A DNA stretch of 15,313 nucleotides from assembly GCA_003164275.1 (NCBI GenBank), contig PLSY01000180.1, positions 1 to 15,313 of the forward strand, in the 5' to 3' direction. The notes below the pieces were generated by a model. It saw nothing but the letters and a program-made list of their open reading frames with translations, made no database searches and was not told the DNA's origin. Both the position numbers and the translations under genes were made by a program. This document shows, piece after piece, positions 1-7,806 of this stretch. Origin of the DNA: Acidimicrobiaceae bacterium (lineage in GTDB: Bacteria > Actinomycetota > Acidimicrobiia > Acidimicrobiales > RAAP-2). Each line of letters opens with the position of its first letter. The stretch's first letter is position 1.

Positions 1-329
1 GATCCCTGGAACGCCCAGACCCGGACCAGGGAGTTGGGCTGGAGGGAGGAGAACAGCTGGTTGAGCTCCGTATCGCTCAGTTCGGCCCCACAGCCGGCAT
101 TCGTACCCCACTGGGTGGCCGCCTCGTAGGCGTTCACCCCGACGAAGCGGTAGGCCGAGCCGTTGAGGAACAACTGGATGCCAGAGGCACGGATGTCGGT
201 GCTCGCCGCCATCGAGACCCCTGAAGCCAGACGACCCGAGGTGGCAGCAGCCGCCAAGATTGTGCCTGTCATGAGGACAAGGAGCAGCGTCACAGCACCA
301 CGGCCGGCAGGTCGCGTCCAAGCAGCCAT
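1..329 (-). CDS. Secreted GH5-like glycoside hydrolase (cellulase/beta-mannanase type), N-terminal part only
   Basis: The reading frame begins with ATG at 329 and stays open to the window edge, giving about 109 residues, so the C-terminus is missing. The first ~40 residues form a signal peptide: basic start, hydrophobic stretch TLLLVLMTGTILAAAA, then small residues. The mature start contains FLNGSAYRFVGVNAYEAAT and later SLVRVWAFQG. These resemble the first beta strands of GH5-type cellulases and beta-mannanases, where a 'G..F.LNG..FRFVGVN' opening is followed by a 'VRvWAF' strand. The catalytic glutamates lie further on and are not in the window. An AGG sits just upstream of the ATG, so the ribosome site is weak. 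A secreted polysaccharide hydrolase fits the nearby GH114-like enzyme and glycosyltransferase. Family assignment is by motif memory only; exact substrate is unknown. Confidence 0.7.
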   Translation of the reverse strand, partial: MAAWTRPAGRGAVTLLLVLMTGTILAAAATSGRLASGVSMAASTDIRASGIQLFLNGSAYRFVGVNAYEAATQWGTNAGCGAELSDTELNQLFSSLQPNSLVRVWAFQG

Positions 330-622
330 ATCCCTAGCCGGCACCGGAGCGCTGAGTGCGGAAGGCATCGCTACCCGAAGTTGACAACAATCCGGTCCGC
401 TCCCGTCGTGGGGATCGACTGACTCCAACCCATGGTCAAACACTCGGAGATAACGGACGCTCGGACACGAGGTCGCATTCCAGCTCGGGTTCTGCCAGCA
501 AGCCGCCTATCGAAGTGGCGACAACACCGGAACGTCGCGACGTTCAGCTCGGAACGCCTCTCGGGTGAGCGCCCGTTCGACGCTCTAGCCGCACCCGCCA
601 CCAGCGCCGGGAACAAGCACCC

Positions 623-1003
623 TCATCGGAGCTGAGCAAGACCCGATCCCCTTTTCCGCTGAGCTGACTTCGAGTTCCGCTGTTCCTCGAATCGACCGTT
701 GGCCGAAACAATGCACTCGACGACATAGGCCGCAGCGAATCGCATGTCATCGGAGGACACGCTCCATCGGATGGTCCCCTCTGGATAGACGAGCGGGTCT
801 CCACTCTCGCCGGACACGAATGCAGGTGAACCCCTCTTCGCACAGTCGGCGGTCATGAACGCCTTGACCCATTGGTCTGAGGGCAGACCATCCAACGTCC
901 ACTCAATCATCACTCGGCCCTGAGAGGCACCGAGAAGGCGCGTGCTCTTGATAACGACCGAAACGGTGCGGTTGTTATCGACGTGGTCGTCGGGACCCGG
1001 CAT
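623..1003 (-). CDS. Hypothetical protein, 126 aa
   Basis: I do not recognise this family. The start is supported by a strong Shine-Dalgarno (GGGGAG, four bases before ATG). The product is soluble-looking, with no signal peptide or membrane segment. It has an early beta-rich stretch (TVSVVIKSTRLL, RVMIEWTL), a central acidic and aromatic part (GTIRWSVSSDDMRF) and a basic low-complexity tail (EEQRNSKSAQRKRGSG). Two cysteines are present. The central part has the composition of a small folded domain rather than shadow translation. It lies downstream of the lipoprotein gene on the same strand but 268 bases away, so co-transcription is possible but not shown. Confidence 0.6.
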   Translation of the reverse strand: MPGPDDHVDNNRTVSVVIKSTRLLGASQGRVMIEWTLDGLPSDQWVKAFMTADCAKRGSPAFVSGESGDPLVYPEGTIRWSVSSDDMRFAAAYVVECIVSANGRFEEQRNSKSAQRKRGSGLAQLR

Positions 1004-1007
1004 GTTG

Positions 1008-1013
1008 CTCCCC
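1008..1013 (-). promoter_or_regulatory. Shine-Dalgarno for the 126-aa gene
   Basis: GGGGAG on the minus strand, four bases upstream of the ATG at 1003. It fixes the start of the unknown 126-aa gene and is the main evidence that the frame is translated. Confidence 0.6.
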
Positions 1014-1271
1014 TAGTCGATTGAGAATCCGACAACTGCCTGCCCGCAGCGATGAACAACGCTTGTCTATCAGTGGCGAGGTAACAACCAGCTGAACGGA
1101 CCCTGAACCTTGCGTGCCGATCGATCCGATTCGGGCGCCCACTCAGTCGGACCTCGATGGCCCGGTTCAGCAACCCAGCCCGAGGGAGGCTTACTGCCAG
1201 GAGGTACCCGATTCTGGTCGGCTGGAAGGAGCAACCGACAACTCGGTCCTTCCCTCGACCTATCGAACTCG

Positions 1272-1712
1272 TCACCCGTTGGGGACGGTGACGACCACCC
1301 CACCCCATTCCGGCGCCGACACGCCCGACCGCGCCGGAGTCGTTGCACTGAGTGCCGTTGCTCCGGGTGACTTAGCCAGATAGATCGACGTTCTGAGCCC
1401 GCTGCGCTTGGTGGGGGCGACCTCAAGCTGCAATCCACCAGACGGCCGGAGGACGATCGAGCCCGGCTTCGGTCCGACGGGGGCGGTCTTTGGGATGACC
1501 ACCTCGACACATTCGCCGACCACTGCTCGAACTACCGGCGTAGGTGGGCCGCTACGAAGCACTAATCGAGGTGTAGATGCGACGTTGCACTTGACCGACG
1601 TCGAGGTCGAGGTCGCGACTGACTGTCCTTCCGATCCGCTCGAACACCCGGCGACGGTTAGACCCAATGCGCATACAGCTGCAAGCACAAACCGTCGCAA
1701 GGCCGGGAGCAT
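1272..1712 (-). CDS. Small secreted lipoprotein of unknown function
   Basis: From the ATG at 1712 the product is 146 aa and begins MLPALRRFVLAAVCALGLTVAGCSS. That is a basic n-region, a hydrophobic core and the lipobox TVAGC, so lipidation at the cysteine and anchoring to the outer face of the membrane are expected. A GTG start at 1757 would add 15 residues ahead of the signal peptide; the ATG is preferred because the signal peptide then begins normally. After a short Ser/Thr linker comes a roughly 110-residue domain with many alternating hydrophobic stretches (RLVLRSG, VVRAVVGECVEVVIP, GGLQLEVAP, GGVVVTVPNG), suggesting a small all-beta fold. Two cysteines in the domain could form a disulfide. 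I recognise no specific family; a small binding or inhibitor domain is possible but unproven. Confidence 0.75.
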   Translation of the reverse strand: MLPALRRFVLAAVCALGLTVAGCSSGSEGQSVATSTSTSVKCNVASTPRLVLRSGPPTPVVRAVVGECVEVVIPKTAPVGPKPGSIVLRPSGGLQLEVAPTKRSGLRTSIYLAKSPGATALSATTPARSGVSAPEWGGVVVTVPNG

Positions 1713-2036
1713 AGGTCCATCTTTTCGTCCTCTATGTAGCCACGGCTGTCGTCTCACTCTGGTCTTTCAACGTTGATGGTCGAGCTCGAGGAACGGTTCG
1801 CGTCCGTCAAGTGCCGATTGAGCCAGCGACTCGCTCCGACCCAGCCCTGCATACTGAGGCGGGTCGGAGATCGGATGTCTCGAGTCCGCCCTTGTTCGAC
1901 CTTTCGCCGGTAGAGCTGGCGCTCACGATCCGGAGAGGGTCTCTACGCCGAGCGCCCCAGCGACCGGCACTTCCACGCCGATGACAGTTCGAGGCCATCC
2001 TGCCCTTGAGGCTCTTTGAGCCTTGGTTCCAGGATC
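1713..2036. other. Intergenic stretch without a convincing gene
   Basis: The open frames here are Arg/Ser-rich with no domain-like character and look like chance translation. The only structure I can point to is the perfect stem at 2009-2023, just past the GH114-like stop codon. The promoter of the lipoprotein gene should lie in the part next to 1713, but I see no convincing -35/-10 pair. Confidence 0.4.
2009..2023 (-). terminator. Hairpin after the GH114-like gene
   Basis: AGGCTC, three loop bases, GAGCCT: a perfect 6-bp stem starting about 14 bases beyond the minus-strand stop codon at 2037-2039. There is no run of U after it, so it would be a non-canonical terminator of the kind common in high-GC bacteria, or only a 3'-end stabilising stem. 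Confidence 0.4.
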
Positions 2037-3260
2037 CTACTGGCAGGGAATTCGTCCCCCACTCAGGCTTACGTCGAACTTGGCTCCGTTGATGCCGCTG
2101 GCGTTGTCGGAAGGGCAAAAATCACTTGGACTGAGGTTGTACTCGGCATTGAAGATTGCCTTCTTGCCGAGATACGACTTCAAGAGACCGCACGTAGAGT
2201 TCTCATTGCATTGCTCGGACAGCACGCCGTCCGCCAGCGGCTCCATGTCTGCAGCGAACGAGTCGCCGGTATCGTCTGGGTTCTTGATTATCCAGCCCAT
2301 GCCGAGGCTGTGCATGTAGTTGGCGAGTGTCGTCATGTACTGCTCCTCATCACTCTTGGTCAGAGGAAAGCCGGTAGCGCCGTCACTGCCGGAGTACGTC
2401 TCATCCAAGTCTGTCTCAACGGCGTCGAATCCCTTGGCGGCACACTGTTGACCGATCATGGACTCGATAATCGCCACAGTCGTAGGGCTGGCTATGTTCA
2501 AAAAGTACTCCGGGTAGCCACTCAGTTTGTTGCCCAGAACGCCGGCGGCCTGCAGCTGACCGAAGTAGGTGGTTGCAAGTCCCTCGGCAGCCGCGGAGTA
2601 ATAGTCACCTGCCGTTCCTACCTCGACATAACAGATGGCGTGATCGCCCATAGCGTGCAGTGCCGTGACGGTCGACTGGGGGTTCTCGATCCCATCAATA
2701 TCGTAAATGGTGGGATCCGGTGCAGGAGCGCCCGTGTAGGTGTCCACGCCCGTTCCCATGTCGCTAGGGCTCTGCAGGTTCAGCGGGTGATCGATCTCCC
2801 ACTGCCAGGGATCATTGCTAGTGGGCGACGGACTCCACCAGGTTGTCTGAGTCGGTGTGGATCCATCAGTCGAAGCTGGATTCGTCGTTGTGGTTGTCGT
2901 GCCTTCAGCGGGATCCGAGGTGGTCGTTGTCGTGCTGTCGACAGGAACCGAAGTTGTCGCCGTGCTGTCAGAGGTCGGTGCAATCCCCTGTGACGTCCAA
3001 CCACCTCTCGAGTGATCCCGACCGGGCGTACACCTGACATCAAAGCTGGTGCGTGAGCGATTTGCTACCGACAGCGACCCGCCGCTGCACGTCACCTGTC
3101 CCGTATCCCCCGATTGCATCGTGAGGCCGGGCATGACGTCACCGGCGGCCACGCCGTAACCGAGGCCGACGAAAAGTAGGACGGAACAAAGCACCATCGC
3201 AACGTTCCGGCGCGAGGCACCGGCCAGCCTCTTCCTCAGTTTCCTACCCATGCCCGTCAT
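2037..3260 (-). CDS. Secreted or membrane-anchored GH114-like glycosidase (endo-alpha-1,4-polygalactosaminidase family)
   Basis: The product is about 407 aa from the ATG at 3260. An in-frame TTG at 3302 and an ATG at 3251 are alternatives, and none has a well-spaced Shine-Dalgarno. A basic segment (RKLRKRLAGASRR) precedes a hydrophobic helix near residues 19-40 (VAMVLCSVLLFVGLGYGVAAG), a signal peptide or anchor. A Thr/Ser/Pro-rich linker follows (about 95-145). The C-terminal ~250 residues hold the catalytic domain: WQWEIDHPLN, YDIDGIENP, ICYVEVGTAGDYY, GFDAVETDLDE, GMGWIIKNPDD, DGVLSEQCN and FNAEYN. These fit the GH114/TM1410-like barrel; the Asp of VETDLDE and the Glu of SEQCN are the likely active-site acids. 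Family members cleave alpha-1,4-galactosamine polymers, so a role in trimming a cationic exopolysaccharide is plausible. It ends without a sorting signal. Confidence 0.85.
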   Translation of the reverse strand: MTGMGRKLRKRLAGASRRNVAMVLCSVLLFVGLGYGVAAGDVMPGLTMQSGDTGQVTCSGGSLSVANRSRTSFDVRCTPGRDHSRGGWTSQGIAPTSDSTATTSVPVDSTTTTTSDPAEGTTTTTTNPASTDGSTPTQTTWWSPSPTSNDPWQWEIDHPLNLQSPSDMGTGVDTYTGAPAPDPTIYDIDGIENPQSTVTALHAMGDHAICYVEVGTAGDYYSAAAEGLATTYFGQLQAAGVLGNKLSGYPEYFLNIASPTTVAIIESMIGQQCAAKGFDAVETDLDETYSGSDGATGFPLTKSDEEQYMTTLANYMHSLGMGWIIKNPDDTGDSFAADMEPLADGVLSEQCNENSTCGLLKSYLGKKAIFNAEYNLSPSDFCPSDNASGINGAKFDVSLSGGRIPCQ

Positions 3261-3302
3261 TGGATACCAGTTCGACCCAAGAGACAACGGGCGGGCGGCC
3301 AA

Positions 3303-3640
3303 CTCCTGGTGAACTCTTTGTGACTGCCTCGTCGTGTTCGGAGCCGTCTCAACCTACGGCACCCCGGTGATCGCCCGTGAGCACTCATCGATCGGATAGG
3401 CGGAACGAAGGGTGCCGGATGAGTCCGGCTGTCGGCTTACCTCTGTTCAGGGGATTTCCGGACCACGTCGGCACTTGCTGCCGCCCAGGTGCGTTTGGTG
3501 CCCTCCGACCACTTCCAGAGATGGAAACGTTTCATCGCCAATCGGAAGACCGGTCGCGAAACTGCACCATTGCATGTAACCATTGGTCGTCCGGTGAAGG
3601 ACTCTTTCGCCGGAGACAGAACCTATCGAGGACTTGAGAG
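3303..3640. other. Divergent intergenic region
   Basis: It separates the minus-strand GH114-like gene from the plus-strand coiled-coil gene and must hold both promoters. Frames on both strands here (for example plus 3377-3637) are Arg/Cys/Pro-rich with no recognisable domain, so I did not call a gene. I see no RNA gene, repeat array or clear promoter hexamers. Confidence 0.4.
3628..3632 (+). promoter_or_regulatory. Shine-Dalgarno for the coiled-coil gene
   Basis: GAGGA, eight bases before the ATG at 3641, supports both the reading frame and the start of the small proline-tailed protein. Confidence 0.5.
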
Positions 3641-4033
3641 ATGAAGTTCAACACTGGCCGTCGAACAGCAATCAAAGAGGACTCCCCCGATCCCCCGGTT
3701 GAAGCTGCGTCGCCCACCGGAGCTGAGATAGGTCAAGTGTTATTGGAGATCCATCACTTTGCCGAGAAGGCCAACGATCAAGCGAAAGCCCAGGCCGAGA
3801 TGGTCGTCCACGCGGCCGAAACGGAAGCAGACCAGATCATTGGACAAGCCACTGAAGAGGCAGACCTGATTCGCTCACGGGCGGCGCTCGGCCCAACTGA
3901 TGTCGCCGAACTCGTAGCGGCCATCGATGAGTTCTCGAAGACAAATCGCGACCTCTTGGCCGCCATGCTTGGACTGCGCGACTATCTGGATCCTCCGCCC
4001 CCACCTCCTCCGCCGCCACCGCCGCCGAGTTGA
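3641..4033 (+). CDS. Small coiled-coil protein with a C-terminal polyproline tail
   Basis: A 130-aa cytoplasmic protein with no signal peptide or membrane segment. Residues about 27-85 are a strongly charged, Ala-rich heptad-like helix (IGQVLLEIHHFAEKANDQAK, then ETEADQIIGQATEEADLIRS), similar in style to the coiled coils of DivIVA/Wag31-type proteins and ATP synthase b subunits. A second helix follows (VAELVAAIDEF, LLAAMLGLRDYL). The protein ends with Asp, twelve consecutive prolines and a final Ser. This is a proline-rich ligand tail resembling the 13-proline run near the start of the PstB in this window. It is convergent with the sortase gene, with only 25 bases between their stop codons. 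I recognise no named family; a scaffold or adaptor role is inferred from architecture only. Confidence 0.75.
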   Translation: MKFNTGRRTAIKEDSPDPPVEAASPTGAEIGQVLLEIHHFAEKANDQAKAQAEMVVHAAETEADQIIGQATEEADLIRSRAALGPTDVAELVAAIDEFSKTNRDLLAAMLGLRDYLDPPPPPPPPPPPPS

Positions 4034-4058
4034 GCGAGACGGTGGCGCCTCACGAGGC

Positions 4059-5774
4059 TCATACCGCAGCGGGAAGGAACTCGGTCAGGGCTTCAAAGAG
4101 TGCGAGAACGAGCGCGATCCATATTGGTCCAAGAATCAGCCAACGCACGCCTCGGCCAAAGTGGCTAGTCAAGCGGCGGCATCCGAGGCCCAGTAGGACG
4201 AGGGCTCCGGCTTCAACGAGCACCAAGGGAAGGAGCGACCAATTCCACCCCATGGCAACCGATGCGAGCCTGTAAGGCGACCCGCCCCCTTTGGCCGTCT
4301 TTTCAGGCTGAACAGCACCTGGCGGTTTGTAGGCGGCCACGACGATTAGCCGTTGTCTAGCTGAGTACTCAGGATTGCAGGTGGTCAAGGTAATCCGATT
4401 GTCACCGAAGTTGTTCAACACGGTGACGTCAGACGGAGAGACCGGGACAGGCGTGGCCGAGACGATGTAGGTCAGCTTCTGGCCACTCAAGGTCGTGAGA
4501 TAGATAGGGTCACCAATGGCCAGCTCGGCGAGTCGGTTGAACGGCGCTCCATGCGTTGTCCGGTGGCCGGCAATGGCTACGTTGCCCGCCTGTCCCGGCA
4601 TGGCCGTGCCTGCATAGTGCCCCGGACCCTTGGCCAGGTCAGATGCATTGGTGCCGGACACCACATACTCGGCCAGGTTGATCTTCGGAATCTGCAGCTG
4701 TGCCATCACCGATCCTTCCGCCGGGTCGGGTAGCTGAGCTGTCGCTGGTTGCAAGGCCGACGTTGGAGCGGAGGCAGGCAGAGCGGCTGCCTTCTTGACT
4801 TTCGCCGAAAACTGGGACGCAAGTACTGATTGGCTGTGGTGTTGGGTAATTGAGGTGCCCCACAGCTGCCAAGCGGCAAAGAGAATCAACAGCACACCGA
4901 TATTCCGCCCCCAGGACGATATCGTCAGCCACCTGGCTTGACTGCGCTCGCTCCCTCTTCGCGTCTTCGAATGGGCACCCCGGGTGCGAGGTCGGTATCT
5001 ACGCCGCAGCGAATGTCGTGGATGCGCAGAAGGAATAGATGACGGCTGTCCAGACCACCGCGAGCCATCAGTCCATCGACCCGGCACTGGATAAGCGGAG
5101 AGGCAAACGCCGTCACCACCCTCCTCAGCGGCGGCGAAGGCCATCGGAACCAGTGGCGCCGGCTCAAGAGGATTTTGGAACTCGACGCCTGCCGGAGCGC
5201 TCGGTGGAGGGCCCGGGAGGGCGCTCATCTCCGCTCTCTGCGGATCAACGGCGATGGCTCCGGCTGTCTGCTCGGACCCAGCCAGCCGGGAGGCAGGAAC
5301 TCTGAGTTCTCGAAGGTCATCGGTTCCCTCGGCTGCTGGTTCCGAGCTCCCATCCCGGGCCGCCGTCGAGGCGGATGTGGGCCGGCGCTGCCGATAGGCC
5401 AGGATAACCATCTGGGCGATCAGGTGTTCTTCGGACTCAGCTCCCTGCGAAGCGGACCAGACAGACAACCAGTCGTCCTGACTCAGCTCTGGGACAGACT
5501 GGCCATCTGGCTGCGGCGGAAGCTGTGAGATGAATCGTCGGGCCAGCTCTATGTCGTGATCTCGCGAATCGGCCGCTCGAAAACCTGCACCTACCTGCCT
5601 CCCTGGATCGCTGGAGGCAATCTCGTCAACGCTCCAGTCGATCATCAGCACACGCCAGCGACTGTCGCAACTTCGAGGCCTGGCACGGCCTGCGCCAGCC
5701 AATGACCATCTCGCATTGACCACCATCCCGTGGTTGCGCTCAAGGCGAAGGTTCCGCTTGGTGGTGAAGACCAT
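4059..5774 (-). CDS. Class E-type sortase with a long cytoplasmic N-terminal region
   Basis: A transpeptidase that cleaves C-terminal sorting signals and links proteins to the cell wall. The sortase domain spans about residues 350-482: LQIPKINL, catalytic His404 in AIAGHRTTHG, catalytic Cys466 in TLTTCNPEYS and Arg475 in ARQRLIVVA. The TLTTC motif fits class E enzymes, which prefer LAXTG; both PstS-like proteins here end in LAFTG. A transmembrane helix lies at 291-309, and two more near 511-531 and 544-562. Before the first helix sits a roughly 290-residue cytoplasmic region, acidic then Pro/Ser-rich and finally very basic (LRRRYRPRTRG), far longer than usual. The start at 5774 has a GGGAGA ribosome site and overlaps the glycosyltransferase gene by 35 bases; a later ATG at 5645 (MIDWSVDEI) is the alternative. 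Confidence 0.9.
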   Translation of the reverse strand: MVFTTKRNLRLERNHGMVVNARWSLAGAGRARPRSCDSRWRVLMIDWSVDEIASSDPGRQVGAGFRAADSRDHDIELARRFISQLPPQPDGQSVPELSQDDWLSVWSASQGAESEEHLIAQMVILAYRQRRPTSASTAARDGSSEPAAEGTDDLRELRVPASRLAGSEQTAGAIAVDPQRAEMSALPGPPPSAPAGVEFQNPLEPAPLVPMAFAAAEEGGDGVCLSAYPVPGRWTDGSRWSGQPSSIPSAHPRHSLRRRYRPRTRGAHSKTRRGSERSQARWLTISSWGRNIGVLLILFAAWQLWGTSITQHHSQSVLASQFSAKVKKAAALPASAPTSALQPATAQLPDPAEGSVMAQLQIPKINLAEYVVSGTNASDLAKGPGHYAGTAMPGQAGNVAIAGHRTTHGAPFNRLAELAIGDPIYLTTLSGQKLTYIVSATPVPVSPSDVTVLNNFGDNRITLTTCNPEYSARQRLIVVAAYKPPGAVQPEKTAKGGGSPYRLASVAMGWNWSLLPLVLVEAGALVLLGLGCRRLTSHFGRGVRWLILGPIWIALVLALFEALTEFLPAAV

Positions 5775-7191
5775 GAACGGTCTTCTCCCAGAATGTTGGT
5801 GCCCCGACCAACTGGCTCAGTGCCTTGATGGCGGCCAGGGACATCATGATCCAATAGAGCGGCACCAGTACCGCAGCGACGAGTAGCTCACCTCGGTTGG
5901 CGATGCGGCAGCTCATGATCGTGACGTACACCAGCAGGAAGTTTCCGAACGACCAGGACAGTAAGCCCAGGTAGTACACGGGAGCCGGGAAGATCTGCTG
6001 GATGAAGTGAGGGTGGGCAACGAACCAGACAATTGTCATCAGCCAGAACACTGGATTGACAATGGCCAGAACAGGGGTACCGCCAACGAACATCATGAAG
6101 TGGGCGAGGCCCTTCCAGCCGAGCTCACGGCGTAGCTCTCTTGGCTGCCGCATATGCACAGCGAACGTCTGCAGGTACCCCTTCAGCCAGCGGGACCGTT
6201 GTTTCATCCAGTTGACGAAGTCGCTGTTGGCCTCCTCGAATGTCTGAGATTCGAGGATACGCACCGTGTATCCCTCCCGGAAGATCCTGATGCCAAGGTC
6301 GGCGTCCTCAGTGACGTTGTACGGATCCCAAGCGCCGAGGCTCTGGAGCGCCACACGGCGAAAATGATTTGAGGTCCCGCCCAAGGGAATGGGAGCCTTC
6401 ATCGAAGCCAGACCCGGCAAGAAGAAGGAGAACCACAGGCTGTATTCGATGGTGAACCACTTCGTGATCATGTTCTGCATCGGGTTGTGATAGGCGAGTT
6501 TTGCCTGGATACAGGCCACGTCCGGACCCAGCCGACTCATAGCGACCGCAGCACGGCGTAGCTGGAGAGGCTCCGGTTCGTCCTCGGCGTCATAGATGGC
6601 CACGAGCTCGCCTCGGGCAAGGGTAAGTCCGTAGTTCAGTGCCTTCGGTTTCGTCCTCGGTTCTGCGGGAGGGATCCTCACCAACTCAAACTGGTCCCCC
6701 GGCATGGCTGCTTCGATTGCATCGATCGTCACTTGGTCGTCTGCCTCAATCAATAGCTTTACGTCAAGTCGATCTGGTGGATATTCAAATAAGGTGACAC
6801 GCCGAATCAATTCGGTAATTACCTCGGGCTCTCGATAGGCCGGGATCATTACCGTATAGACAGGGAGGTCCTCGTCGAGGACCGCGCGAGCCTCTTCGTC
6901 ACTTACTATCTCGGTAGTGCTCTCTCCATTAGACGCTCTGAATAGAACCAGTCTGTACCCGATCGCTGCCACATAGAGCAGCGTTATTATGCTGACGATC
7001 ACAGTAAATGTATCGACCAGATCAACGAGACACCCGACGAAAACTAGCACCAGGACGGAGACGCCTAATCTCCTCTGACCTTGCGAAAGAATACGTTGCG
7101 CCGAAACGCTGGGCTCCATCTCGGCCAATCCTGAAATGCTTGCTCGCAATCGCAGGTCCGATGCCTCACTGCTCATGACGGGAGTTCGCAC
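5740..7191 (-). CDS. Membrane glycosyltransferase, family 2 (processive-synthase type)
   Basis: A 483-aa protein from GTG at 7191; an ATG at 7176 would remove five residues, and neither has a clear ribosome site. Two close N-terminal membrane helices (about 42-83) precede the catalytic domain: VYTVMIPAYREPE near 111-123, LLIEADDQ near 147, KPKALNYGL near 181, the metal-binding YDAEDEPEP (Asp201/Asp204), TEDADLGIRI (294-303) and QRSRWLKGYLQ (331-341). The last is the QxxRW signature of processive inverting GT2 enzymes such as cellulose, hyaluronan and poly-GlcNAc synthases. Further helices occupy 365-460. It should polymerise a nucleotide sugar into a surface polysaccharide; the sugar cannot be read from the sequence. 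Its 3' end overlaps the sortase gene, so the two are probably co-transcribed and may be translationally coupled. Similar GT2 proteins often accompany exosortase loci. Confidence 0.9.
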   Translation of the reverse strand: MRTPVMSSEASDLRLRASISGLAEMEPSVSAQRILSQGQRRLGVSVLVLVFVGCLVDLVDTFTVIVSIITLLYVAAIGYRLVLFRASNGESTTEIVSDEEARAVLDEDLPVYTVMIPAYREPEVITELIRRVTLFEYPPDRLDVKLLIEADDQVTIDAIEAAMPGDQFELVRIPPAEPRTKPKALNYGLTLARGELVAIYDAEDEPEPLQLRRAAVAMSRLGPDVACIQAKLAYHNPMQNMITKWFTIEYSLWFSFFLPGLASMKAPIPLGGTSNHFRRVALQSLGAWDPYNVTEDADLGIRIFREGYTVRILESQTFEEANSDFVNWMKQRSRWLKGYLQTFAVHMRQPRELRRELGWKGLAHFMMFVGGTPVLAIVNPVFWLMTIVWFVAHPHFIQQIFPAPVYYLGLLSWSFGNFLLVYVTIMSCRIANRGELLVAAVLVPLYWIMMSLAAIKALSQLVGAPTFWEKTVHGLHHQAEPSP

Positions 7192-7294
7192 CAGGGAAGA
7201 TTACCAGTCGATCGGCTCAGATCACAGTCGATACTGTTGCCTCTATAGGGTCGGTATTCGCTCTACTCCATCCGTTCATCTTCTGTTTACCTGG

Positions 7295-7319
7295 CGATAA
7301 GACAATCAACTGTTTATCG
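7295..7319. promoter_or_regulatory. Inverted repeat in the divergent intergenic region (possible operator)
   Basis: CGATAA at 7295-7300 and TTATCG at 7314-7319 form a perfect 6-bp inverted repeat. The symmetry extends imperfectly inward (GAC against GT). It lies between the divergent glycosyltransferase gene and the plus-strand 123-aa gene, where promoters for both must be. Operator function is a guess from position and symmetry. Confidence 0.3.
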
Positions 7320-7396
7320 ATTCTTCCTGAGACCGCCAGGCCTCAGCCTTTACATTCATAGTGGTTATTCGTCTACAGTTCATTCGTGATCCGACG

Positions 7397-7768
7397 ATGA
7401 CTGATCTCTTCTCGATGGACAGCGATTTCTCTGAACTGATCCTGAAGGTACGCGCGTTCACCGAGGAGCAGCATCGCTTGTCTTTGCGACTCGCACATCT
7501 CAATACCGAAGAAGCCGACCACCTGAGTGTTTCGGCCGGCGAGCCGAGCACACCGGGTGCTGGGCCCTTTGACGACCTGATCGCGTCGGTGACCACGCCA
7601 GTGAGGCCCATCGAGCTGGATGTCACGAAACTTCCGCCACCTTCCCGGTTCATGGTGAGAGCGTCTCGACTCGACCGTCCCCATCGGGTTACCAAGCGGA
7701 ATTACAACTACTTCGATCAGCTCAACTCGGATCTGGCGAAGCTGGGTGATGACGAGCTTGCCCCGTAG
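7397..7768 (+). CDS. Hypothetical protein, 123 aa
   Basis: I do not recognise the family. From the ATG at 7397 (a GTG at 7361 would add 12 residues) the product begins MTDLFSMDSDFSELILKVRAF and continues with an amphipathic helix (EEQHRLSLRLAHLN). A central Pro/Ser/Gly-rich linker follows, then the segments PIELDVTKLPPPSRFMVRASRL and TKRNYNYFDQLNSDLAKL. The acidic N-terminal helix and the aromatic Asn/Tyr motif near the end look like conserved elements rather than shadow translation. It has no signal peptide and no membrane helix, so it is probably cytoplasmic. It is divergent from the glycosyltransferase gene and convergent with the membrane-protein gene, sitting alone on the plus strand inside the surface-sorting locus. 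Confidence 0.65.
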   Translation: MTDLFSMDSDFSELILKVRAFTEEQHRLSLRLAHLNTEEADHLSVSAGEPSTPGAGPFDDLIASVTTPVRPIELDVTKLPPPSRFMVRASRLDRPHRVTKRNYNYFDQLNSDLAKLGDDELAP

Positions 7769-7806
7769 GACATCGGATGGAGTCCGGTCTTTGCGAATCG
7801 ACCGAG

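Noticed and set aside
371..616. Small frames on both strands between the GH5-like gene and the 126-aa gene
   Set aside because: No ribosome site, no domain character and Arg/Ser-rich composition; treated as non-coding.
2016..2993. Long plus-strand open frame (325 codons) opposite the GH114-like gene
   Set aside because: It is antisense to a gene with clear family motifs, has no domain-like features and is rich in Arg/Val/Cys, as expected of a shadow frame in high-GC DNA.
3377..3637. 86-codon plus-strand frame upstream of the coiled-coil gene
   Set aside because: Its composition looks random (many Arg, Cys, Pro) and it occupies the space needed for divergent promoters.
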